A stretch of DNA of 6,153 nt from Bacillota bacterium (GTDB lineage: Bacteria > Bacillota > Clostridia > Acetivibrionales > DSM-2933), in assembly GCA_030705945.1 (NCBI GenBank), contig JAUZPS010000298.1, positions 1 to 6,153 of the forward strand, given 5' to 3'. The notes beneath the pieces were generated by a model. That model did not search any database. It worked only from the letters and a program-made list of their open reading frames with translations, and was not told the origin of the DNA. Positions 1 through 5,194 of the stretch are shown piece by piece. The position numbers were made by a program, and so were the translations under genes. Each line of letters starts with the position of its first letter. Position 1 is the first letter of the stretch.

Positions 1-98
1 AAAGCAATTAATCTTTTACATTTGCCTATCACAAAATAACGTTAAAGCGTTCGTTATTTTGCTCCGTCAAATGTAAGATTAATAGTGCTTTTTATATA
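1..98 (+). repeat. Palindromic MITE-like repeat, copy 1 (cut by left edge)
   Basis: First of three near-identical copies of a roughly 100-bp interspersed palindrome, all in the same orientation. It matches copies 2 and 3 at every position except base 31, which is A here and G in the others. That change turns the closing G-C pair of the inner stem into an A-C mismatch. The left end lacks the first bases of the terminal ATAAAAAGC because the window begins inside the element. The right end is GCTTTTTAT followed by further TA dinucleotides. It lies upstream of cheX. It encodes no protein. The T-run at the foot of the stem means it could also act as a transcription terminator, which is an inference. 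Confidence 0.9.
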
Positions 99-142
99 TA
101 TAAGTTGCGAAAAAGATTTTACATTAAAAATGCAGTTAATAC

Positions 143-170
143 GTCTGTATTTTACAAGACACCTTTTTTT
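143..170 (+). terminator. Possible weak terminator upstream of cheX
   Basis: An imperfect hairpin, GTCTGTA (143-149) paired with TAC-A-AGAC (153-160, one bulged A), is followed by ACC and seven T residues (164-170). It would stop transcripts entering from the left. A competing pairing exists: TAAAAATGCAG (125-135) can pair with CTGTATTTTA (145-154), which would exclude the terminator stem. The stems are AT-rich and short, so this may be chance. Confidence 0.3.
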
Positions 171-201
171 ACCATGCATGATTTGCTTCAGAAAATAAAT
201 T

Positions 202-207
202 TATAAT
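202..207 (+). promoter_or_regulatory. Candidate -10 box for cheX
   Basis: A perfect TATAAT lies 51 bp before the preferred cheX start at 259, predicting a start of transcription near 214. No convincing TTGACA-like -35 stands 16-18 bp upstream; the nearest resemblance, TTGCTT at 183-188, is too close. The box lies just before the alternative ATG at 211, which would make a message from that codon essentially leaderless. This favours the start at 259. Confidence 0.35.
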
Positions 208-258
208 CCGATGAATATCTTAGTGGATAAAATTTTAATGAATGGAGTAAATGATCTG

Positions 259-729
259 ATGAATATATCATACATAAATCCTTTTATAGAGGCTACATCC
301 AATGTATTTAAACAAACAACCGGGATAGAAGTCAGTATCGGAAAATTATATCTAAAACCTCCAACCTATAATGTGTCAGGCGTAATAATTGTTGTTGGAG
401 TTGTAGGCGCAATTAAGGGCAAAGCGGTTTTGTTTTTTGATAATGATTTTGCCTGCAAAGTTGCTTCCGCTATGATGATGGGAATGCCTGTAAATGAGTT
501 GGATGATTTGTCAAAGAGCGCTCTATCGGAGTTGGCAAATATGATATTAGGCAATACAGCCACAGTATTTTATAAAAATGGTTATAAAATTGATATAACG
601 CCGCCGTCAATATTAACGGGCTCAAATATAGAGATAACAAGCGATAAGCAACAAACCATATGTATTCCGCTAGTTACAGAAAACAATGTGTCCCTGATGG
701 AATTGAGTGTAGCATTTGTTGAAGCCTGA
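259..729 (+). CDS. cheX: CheX-family chemotaxis protein (CheY-P phosphatase type)
   Basis: A 156-residue protein of the CheC/CheX/FliY phosphatase superfamily. In characterised members it dephosphorylates CheY-P in the cytoplasm and so helps reset flagellar motor signalling. The N-terminus reads MNISYINPFIEAT, the typical CheX opening. The single phosphatase signature is SELANMILG, with the expected catalytic pair Glu91 and Asn94; one such motif, rather than two, fits CheX rather than CheC. Length matches the family at about 155 residues. The frame is open back to an ATG at 211, adding 16 residues, but that codon and the ATG at 238 lack a ribosome site, whereas GGAG (244-247) sits 11 nt before the ATG at 259, where family homology also begins. 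It stands alone between two copies of the palindromic repeat, with no other chemotaxis gene in view, and converges on a broken histidine kinase gene. The partner response regulator is unknown. Confidence 0.85.
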   Translation: MNISYINPFIEATSNVFKQTTGIEVSIGKLYLKPPTYNVSGVIIVVGVVGAIKGKAVLFFDNDFACKVASAMMMGMPVNELDDLSKSALSELANMILGNTATVFYKNGYKIDITPPSILTGSNIEITSDKQQTICIPLVTENNVSLMELSVAFVEA

Positions 730-767
730 TTAGCAATGATCTGTATTATGTTTTATGGTGTTGGGAA

Positions 768-914
768 TCATGTGTTTACAGCTAATGCATTATTTCCATT
801 AGGATCACAGGTTTCGTCCAAATATAATGGAAACCTTATTATATATGTTGTTCCTACTCCATCTTTGCTTTCTATCTTAACCACGTTATCGTGTTCCTTT
901 ATAATTCTGAAGCA
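768..914 (-). pseudogene. C-terminal remnant of a sensor histidine kinase (HATPase_c)
   Basis: Read on the minus strand, 48 codons ending in TGA (770-768) give CFRIIKEHDN at the start and then KIESKDGVGTTYIIRFPL. This is the end of a GHKL/HATPase_c ATP-binding domain: the helix after the G1 box (normally GLGLS-x-x-IIKEH-x-G), then the ESK-x-G-x-GTTF-I-x-P G2 region. A short tail, YLDETCDPNGNNALAVNT, follows. The G1, F and N boxes, the phosphoacceptor His and all sensor parts are missing. A TAA (917-915) stands in frame immediately upstream and repeat copy 2 begins at about 919, so no start is available. Beyond the repeat there is no kinase-like reading frame, only the padR promoter. It is therefore a truncated gene rather than one interrupted by a clean insertion. 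It converges on cheX with 38 bp between the stops. An ORF on the opposite strand here is a shadow. Confidence 0.72.
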
Positions 915-918
915 TTAG

Positions 919-1020
919 ATAAAAAGCAATTAATCTTTTACATTTGCCTATCGCAAAATAACGTTAAAGCGTTCGTTATTTTGCTCCGTCAAATGTAAGA
1001 TTAATAGTGCTTTTTATATA
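919..1020 (+). repeat. Palindromic MITE-like repeat, copy 2
   Basis: Complete copy, identical to copy 3 over about 103 bp. It folds into one long hairpin. The outer arms are AAAAAGCA and ATTAATCTTTTACATTTG (921-946) against CAAATGTAAGATTAAT, AG, TGCTTTTT (990-1015), with a two-base bulge on each side. An internal loop (CCTATC/TCCGT) comes next, then an inner perfect stem GCAAAATAACG (953-963) against CGTTATTTTGC (974-984) with a 10-nt loop. The termini ATAAAAAGC and GCTTTTTAT are exact inverted repeats. There is no ORF. The left end is within a few bases of the broken histidine kinase gene, and the right end is 45 bp before the padR -35 box. Size, termini and AT-rich flanks fit a non-autonomous MITE. 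A clean target duplication is not certain here (left flank GA, right flank TA). Confidence 0.9.
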
Positions 1021-1064
1021 GATTGATTTATATACTTTGCAATAAACAATAATAAATTATTAAT

Positions 1065-1094
1065 TTGACAAACTATATCAGACTGATATATAAT
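1065..1094 (+). promoter_or_regulatory. Sigma-A-type promoter of the padR operon
   Basis: TTGACA (1065-1070) and TATAAT (1089-1094) both match consensus exactly, separated by 18 bp. Transcription should begin near 1101, giving a leader of about 27 nt before the padR start. A palindromic operator fills the spacer and overlaps the -10 box, so a bound repressor would block polymerase. It appears to be the only promoter for the three-gene unit. Confidence 0.85.
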
Positions 1095-1115
1095 TTAATA
1101 TATCAGTCTGATATG
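1074..1115 (+). promoter_or_regulatory. Twin palindromic operators, probable PadR binding sites
   Basis: Two perfect 15-bp palindromes are seen: ATATCAG-A-CTGATAT at 1075-1089 (one further T/A pair on each side) and ATATCAG-T-CTGATAT at 1100-1114. The second is the exact reverse complement of the first, so the pair forms a larger inverted repeat with 16-bp perfect arms around an 8-bp AT spacer. Centres are 25 bp apart, about 2.4 helical turns. Site 1 lies between the -35 and -10 boxes; site 2 covers the predicted transcription start. That geometry is typical of negative autoregulation. Assignment to the adjacent PadR protein is inferred from position. The half-site CTGATAT differs from the ATGT-n8-ACAT type known for PadR of phenolic acid metabolism. 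Confidence 0.82.
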
Positions 1116-1127
1116 TGGAGGGGTGTC

Positions 1128-1670
1128 ATGGCAATAAAGAATAAAACACGGTACGCCATTCTTGGAGTTCTTAGTCTTATGTCAGGATCTGGCTATGATA
1201 TTAAAAAATTCTGTGATAAAACTATAGCTCATTTCTGGAATGAAAACTTTGGCCATATTTATCCGGTCTTGGCGCAATTGGAAGAAGAAGGACTTATCTC
1301 AAAAGCTGCTTCTTCTAAAGATGAAAGAAGAAAGGAATATAGTATTACAGCAAAAGGCAGGGAGGAATTCTGTAAATGGATGATGGAGCCAATTGAATTT
1401 CAGCCTGCCAGATCAGAGTTGTTGCTTAAGGTATCTTTTGGAAGTAACATCCCGAAAGAGAGAGTTATCGAAATGATTAAATTGGTCAAGCAAAGATACG
1501 AATCAAGATTGGAAGAGTATAGAGCGATGGAAGAATCCTTTTTGAAAAATAAGAAAGAATCAGAGAAACCCGAGAGTGTATATTGGATTGCGCCATTGCG
1601 ATATGGAATTATCGCGACTGAAGCTGCGATAAAATGGTGTGAGGAGACAATTAGCCGGTTAAATGGCTAA
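1128..1670 (+). CDS. PadR-family transcriptional regulator
   Basis: A 180-residue cytoplasmic DNA-binding protein. The N-terminal PadR winged helix (about residues 5-85) shows TRYAILGVLSLMSGSGYDIKK, a recognition-helix region HIYPVLAQLEEEGLI (43-57) and a basic wing RRKEYSITAKG (68-77). The C-terminal half is helical and charged (about 110-178) and matches the Vir_act_alpha_C-type dimerisation domain, ending in the family-like RYGIIATEAAIKWCEETI. Members are usually ligand-released repressors controlling a neighbouring detoxification or efflux gene. The start is fixed by GGAGG (1117-1121) 6 nt before the ATG; a TTG-initiated longer frame from 1065 begins inside the -35 box and is not credible. 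It is first in an operon, 34 bp before the glycosyltransferase, and probably represses its own promoter through the two upstream palindromes. The inducer cannot be predicted. Confidence 0.9.
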   Translation: MAIKNKTRYAILGVLSLMSGSGYDIKKFCDKTIAHFWNENFGHIYPVLAQLEEEGLISKAASSKDERRKEYSITAKGREEFCKWMMEPIEFQPARSELLLKVSFGSNIPKERVIEMIKLVKQRYESRLEEYRAMEESFLKNKKESEKPESVYWIAPLRYGIIATEAAIKWCEETISRLNG

Positions 1671-1704
1671 TATTTGATATAGAACTCTGAAAGGGGGGAA
1701 TAAA

Positions 1705-2892
1705 ATGTCTAAAGTATTATTTATAAACGGCTGCGCGCATGGACACATCAACCCCACTCTACCACTGGTCAAAGAACTTGTAGATAGGGGGGAAGAAGTA
1801 TTCTACGTATCTGCGGCTGAGTTTAGGGATAAGGTTGTATCAAACGGAGCAAATTATATTGATATAGGCGAAAAATTTGCTCAATTCAATAGATCCTTCA
1901 AGCTTACAGGAAGCCATCCGTTTTACAGCGTTGTTGATTATTTTCTTAAGAGTGATATGTTAATGGTCCCATTAATTCTTGAGAAGATAGTGGATATTAA
2001 ACCAGACTACATAATTCATGACTCCATATTTGGAGGCGGTAATATTATCGGCAAGCTTTTGAATATACCGTCAATTTGCTCCTGCACAACCTTTGCGATG
2101 AATAAACTTCCATTACCTCCGCATATGTTTGAGAGGGGATTTCATCCTGAATTGGATGCTTTATATTACAATTTGGATAATGCCGCAAAGGAGTTGGGAG
2201 TGGGAGAGCTTACCCTTATGGATGTGTTTTTCAAAAAAGAGGAGTTAAATATTGTGTACACTTCAAAAGCTTTTCAACCTGATCCGGAAAGTTTTGACGA
2301 AAGCTTTAAGTTTGTAGGACCCTCAATTGGCGAAAGGAATGAATTAGTTAACTTAACATTAGAAGATCTCGACGGAAATGATGTGGTGTATATTTCTATG
2401 GGAACTATAAATAATGATAATATAGAGTTTTATAACAAGTGCATAGAGGCTTTTAAAGGTGAAGAAATGAAGGTTGTTTTATCTATCGGGAAAAAGTCAG
2501 GGGTGGAAAGGTTGCAAAGTATTCCTGATAATTTTATTATAAGGGACTATGTTCCTCAGTTGGAAGTCCTTAAGAGAGCTGACGTGTTTATTAGCCATGC
2601 AGGAATGAATAGCGTTACCGAAGCATTGTACTTTGAAGTTCCTATAGTTGCCATACCACAGGCTAACGATCAGCATATGATTGCGCGGCAGATAGTGATG
2701 TCGGGGGCGGGTATAAGCTTGAAGGCGGATGATATAACACCAGAGCAGCTTACTAATTCTGTCGCTCATGTATTAAGTGAATCAAAGTTCAAGGAGACAA
2801 GTAGAAGGATTGGAAAGTCCTTTAGAGAAGCAGGAGGATATAAAGCTGCTGTAGAATATATTTTTGAATATAAAAAGATTAAATCATTATAA
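1705..2892 (+). CDS. MGT-type (macrolide family) UDP-glycosyltransferase
   Basis: A 395-residue GT1-family, GT-B-fold enzyme, complete for the family (usually 390-410). It probably moves a sugar from UDP-glucose or a similar donor onto a hydroxyl of a small acceptor in the cytoplasm. The N-terminal acceptor domain opens with VLFINGCAHGHINPTLPLVK; His14 of the GH motif is the expected catalytic base, and Asp106 (PDYIIHD) its likely partner, as in OleD. The C-terminal donor domain has VVYISMGT (227-234), VPQLEVLKRADVFISHAGMN (about 283-302), S303-V-T-E306 and PQANDQ (318-323), the nucleotide-sugar signature including the terminal DQ. A strong AAGGGGGG (1691-1698) precedes the ATG. It lies between padR and a metallo-hydrolase, with 19 bp to the latter. 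Relatives include the macrolide-inactivating OleD/OleI/Mgt and the broad-specificity Bacillus YjiC/YojK. Inactivation of an antibiotic or other aglycone is plausible; biosynthetic tailoring is less likely because no biosynthetic genes are near. Confidence 0.88.
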   Translation: MSKVLFINGCAHGHINPTLPLVKELVDRGEEVFYVSAAEFRDKVVSNGANYIDIGEKFAQFNRSFKLTGSHPFYSVVDYFLKSDMLMVPLILEKIVDIKPDYIIHDSIFGGGNIIGKLLNIPSICSCTTFAMNKLPLPPHMFERGFHPELDALYYNLDNAAKELGVGELTLMDVFFKKEELNIVYTSKAFQPDPESFDESFKFVGPSIGERNELVNLTLEDLDGNDVVYISMGTINNDNIEFYNKCIEAFKGEEMKVVLSIGKKSGVERLQSIPDNFIIRDYVPQLEVLKRADVFISHAGMNSVTEALYFEVPIVAIPQANDQHMIARQIVMSGAGISLKADDITPEQLTNSVAHVLSESKFKETSRRIGKSFREAGGYKAAVEYIFEYKKIKSL

Positions 2893-2911
2893 AAAAGGAG
2901 GCATCAGTATT

Positions 2912-3649
2912 ATGAAAATTACGGAAGGAATTCATACTCTTGATTTACCTATGAAAATGCCTGGAATGGAAACTATAATTTATCCTACGCTTATTTGGGA
3001 TGAGGAAAATGTTGTTTTGGTAGATACAGGATTGCCCGGGCAATTAGATTTAATCAAAGCTAAAATGGAAAAGTTAGGTGTTTCATTTGAGAAACTAAAA
3101 ATGGTAATTATTACTCACCAGGATATGGATCATATTGGCTGCTTATCCGCAATACAAAGAGAACTTGGCGATAAAATACAGGTAGTAGCTCACTCTTTGG
3201 AAAAACCATATCTGGAATTTGAAAAGATGCCTATCAAGATGACTGCTGATTTTATTGCTCAAGTGTCAGAGAGAATAAAAGCTGCTAACGGAGGAATATC
3301 CAAAACTCCAAAAGAGGTTTTTGCAAGCAAGGTAAACAAAACTGTTGAGGATGGAGAAGAGCTAAATGTATGCGGAGGTATGCAGGTCATTTTTACTCCG
3401 GGGCATACTCCAGGCCATATTAGCATTTATCACAAAAAAAGCGGTACAATGATTGCTGGAGATGTGTTAAGTGTCGTTGATGGGCAATTGTACGGACCAG
3501 ATCCAAGATTTACATATGACATGGATCTAGCCAAAAACTCACTTAAGAAGTTAGAGAAATATGATATTAAGACTCTGATTTGTTATCATGGCGGTGAATT
3601 TGATCAAAATCCAAATGAGAGTATTTCGAGGATAGCTAAAGATAACTAA
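2912..3649 (+). CDS. Metallo-beta-lactamase-fold hydrolase
   Basis: A 245-residue MBL-superfamily protein without a signal peptide, hence cytoplasmic. Metal ligands appear in order: H69-Q-D71-M-D73-H74 (motif 2, HxDxDH), H165 (in TPGHTPGH), D184 (in IAGD) and H226 (in CYHGG). LVDTG (37-40 region) is the usual strand motif before them. The second position of motif 2 is Asp instead of the common His, a variant seen in a number of Firmicute MBL proteins. A binuclear centre should still form. The group covers lactonases, thioesterases, glyoxalase II-like and other ester or amide hydrolases; true beta-lactamase activity is unlikely for a cytoplasmic protein of this type. AAGGAGG (2895-2901) sits 10 nt before this ATG; an in-frame ATG 48 bp upstream overlaps the glycosyltransferase and has no ribosome site. 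It is last in the padR operon, directly before the terminator, so it probably acts on the same compound as the glycosyltransferase or on its product. Confidence 0.85.
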   Translation: MKITEGIHTLDLPMKMPGMETIIYPTLIWDEENVVLVDTGLPGQLDLIKAKMEKLGVSFEKLKMVIITHQDMDHIGCLSAIQRELGDKIQVVAHSLEKPYLEFEKMPIKMTADFIAQVSERIKAANGGISKTPKEVFASKVNKTVEDGEELNVCGGMQVIFTPGHTPGHISIYHKKSGTMIAGDVLSVVDGQLYGPDPRFTYDMDLAKNSLKKLEKYDIKTLICYHGGEFDQNPNESISRIAKDN

Positions 3650-3670
3650 ATGTAAAATTTTATATCTTAC

Positions 3671-3719
3671 TATATAAATAAAAATACCTGGATCATCTCC
3701 AGGTATTTTTATTTATATA
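3671..3719. terminator. Bidirectional terminator between the MBL gene and htrA
   Basis: A perfect 21-bp stem (3671-3691 with 3699-3719) encloses a 7-nt loop, ATCATCT. The top of the stem is the GC-richer CCTGG/CCAGG. Both strands end in a TATTTTTATTTATATA tract. It lies 21 bp after the MBL stop and 47 bp after the htrA stop on the other strand, so it can serve both convergent transcripts. Confidence 0.88.
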
Positions 3720-3738
3720 TATAGAAGGGGGAAGTTAA

Positions 3739-3870
3739 ATGAATCTATTTTTTGACATACTCGGGTTTAGTTTATTTTGCTTTCTGCTAATGTTATTTGC
3801 ACGGTTTTGGTCGCATTATCCCTGTAAATTTCTACTGAAACTACATCTCCGACCTTGTGCTTTGCCTTAA
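3739..3870 (+). CDS. Possible small membrane-peptide ORF, 43 codons, antisense to the htrA end
   Basis: A purine-rich ribosome site, GAAGGGGGAAG (3724-3734), with its G-run ending 7 nt before an ATG, opens a 43-codon frame. It begins MNLFFDILGFSLFCFLLMLF, a strongly hydrophobic stretch that could span a membrane, followed by a Cys/Arg/Lys-containing tail, and stops at TAA (3868-3870). Most of it lies opposite the last 34 codons of htrA, so its composition may simply mirror that gene. There is no promoter of its own: the sequence just upstream is the terminator stem, so expression would need read-through. I do not recognise it. It may be the leftover start of a lost gene, a real small peptide, or chance. 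Confidence 0.2.
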   Translation: MNLFFDILGFSLFCFLLMLFARFWSHYPCKFLLKLHLRPCALP

Positions 3871-5194
3871 TGTCGTTAATATCGCTTACAGATTTGACTG
3901 TAGTACCGTCAAATTTGGTTATAATATCTCCTGATCTGATGCCTGCCTTGTAAGCGCTGCTGAACATTATAACGTTTGAAACATATACGCCCGCAGGCAT
4001 ATCATTCTGTTTAGCTACATCCTCTGTGTAACTTTCATCGCCTGTTATTCCCAATTGAATTCTGCCTTTAACATATTTATATTGGATAAGACTATCAACT
4101 ATTTCCTTTGCTTTATTTATAGGTATTGCAAAACCGAGACCTTCAAATCCTTGAGCTACAATTTTTACACTGTTTATACCAATAATCTGTCCCTTTGAAT
4201 TAACTAGCGCTCCACCGCTGTTCCCAGGGTTGATGGCAGCATCTGTCTGAATGAGCTTGAAGCCCTTGTTGTCATCACCTTCAACTGTTCTGTTAAGCCC
4301 GCTGATAACGCCTACCGTAACAGAGCCCATATATTCAAGACCGCCTGGGTTTCCGATGGCTACGGCAAGTTCGCCGACTTTGACTGCGTCAGAATCTCCG
4401 AGCTCTGCTGCCGGAAGATTTGTCGCGTCAATTTTGATAACAGCCAGATCAGTTATGGAGTCATGTCCGACAATTTGAGCGACATAAGGAGTGTCGGTCT
4501 TTTTAGATAAGAATACTTCTATCTTAGCTCCGTCAATAATCTTGCCGGTATTGGTGTTTATAGCGTCTGCTATAACATGATTATTAGTCATTATATAGCC
4601 GTCGCTTCTTAATACAATTCCTGAACCTTCGCCGGTTTGATCTGGCTGGGATTGCTGCGAGCCATTAAAGTAGAAGCCTCCGAAAATATCGTTTCTGCGT
4701 TGAGCTGGCGTTGTTACTCTGATACCCACAATAGACGGACCAACCTTTTGAGCAATGTCGGTTACAGATGAATCTGAGGTTTGGCTGTCCAATACAAGTT
4801 GAGCCTTGGTTGATAATGAGTTCGAAGTTTGAGCGCTGCCTAATGAGCTTTGTGTTGAAATTGAGTTAGTCGGATGTATTATAGGAGCGGCAAACTGAAA
4901 GTAAGAGCCTACAACAGCTCCGCCTATAATAGAGCTGACTACTGAAACTGCTATCATTTGAGCAAGAAGCTTTGGTTTTTTACTTTTTGGTTTACTGAAG
5001 CCATGAGCGAATTCCGGTTCATTGCTGCGAGCGTTAAATGTATTTACCTCTGCTGCTCCGTTATCATGTGAATAGTTAATTGGGCTTGGCGCCGCCTCAT
5101 CAGACTTAACTGACATATTTTCTTGACTGAACTTGGAAGTAGGATTGCAATTTAATTCATTGTTTTCGAAATTATTATAATCATTATTTGACAT
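3767..5194 (-). CDS. htrA: HtrA/DegP-like membrane-anchored serine protease with PDZ domain
   Basis: A 475-residue S1C-family protease that degrades or refolds misfolded proteins on the outer face of the membrane. In order: a long, Asn/Ser-rich cytoplasmic N-terminus (about 1-75) ending in a basic cluster KPKSKKPK; one membrane segment (about 77-104); a Ser/Thr-rich linker (about 108-143); a trypsin-like domain (about 145-370) with the triad H206 (TNNHV), D249 (ITDLAV) and S326 (NPGNSGGAL); and one PDZ domain (about 378-470, with AGVYVSNV, AYKAGIRSGDIITKFDG). This single-anchor, single-PDZ plan is that of Gram-positive HtrA/HtrB/YyxA. Length is normal for the clostridial type with an extended N-terminus. 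On the coding strand AGGAG (complement of 5202-5206) lies 7 nt before the start. It is monocistronic in view, converges on the padR operon and shares its terminator. There is no obvious functional tie to the neighbouring modules. Confidence 0.93.
   Translation of the reverse strand: MSNNDYNNFENNELNCNPTSKFSQENMSVKSDEAAPSPINYSHDNGAAEVNTFNARSNEPEFAHGFSKPKSKKPKLLAQMIAVSVVSSIIGGAVVGSYFQFAAPIIHPTNSISTQSSLGSAQTSNSLSTKAQLVLDSQTSDSSVTDIAQKVGPSIVGIRVTTPAQRRNDIFGGFYFNGSQQSQPDQTGEGSGIVLRSDGYIMTNNHVIADAINTNTGKIIDGAKIEVFLSKKTDTPYVAQIVGHDSITDLAVIKIDATNLPAAELGDSDAVKVGELAVAIGNPGGLEYMGSVTVGVISGLNRTVEGDDNKGFKLIQTDAAINPGNSGGALVNSKGQIIGINSVKIVAQGFEGLGFAIPINKAKEIVDSLIQYKYVKGRIQLGITGDESYTEDVAKQNDMPAGVYVSNVIMFSSAYKAGIRSGDIITKFDGTTVKSVSDINDIKAKHKVGDVVSVEIYRDNATKTVQITLAESKIN

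Noticed and set aside
207..214. Sigma-D (flagellar) -10 element TCCGATGA before cheX
   Set aside because: It matches GCCGATAA at six of eight positions, but no TAAA-type -35 is found at the required distance.
366..563. Minus-strand ORF inside cheX
   Set aside because: It is a shadow of the cheX frame with no ribosome site or motif.
736..918. Plus-strand ORF of 60 codons after cheX
   Set aside because: It has no ribosome site and no recognisable motif, and it lies opposite the histidine kinase remnant, whose minus-strand reading explains the open frame.
1..1020. The repeats as a CRISPR array or attachment sites
   Set aside because: Copies are hundreds to thousands of bases apart, without regular spacers, and no cas, integrase or recombinase gene is present.
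1065..1127. N-terminal extension of PadR from a TTG at 1065
   Set aside because: The TTG is the first part of the TTGACA -35 box and the extension translates the operator; the ATG at 1128 has a proper ribosome site and the family N-terminus.
2497..2769. Minus-strand ORF inside the glycosyltransferase gene
   Set aside because: It is a shadow; the plus-strand frame carries the conserved donor-binding motif over the same bases.
4251..4478. Plus-strand ORF inside htrA
   Set aside because: It is low-complexity Ser/Pro/Thr-rich shadow coding opposite the protease domain.
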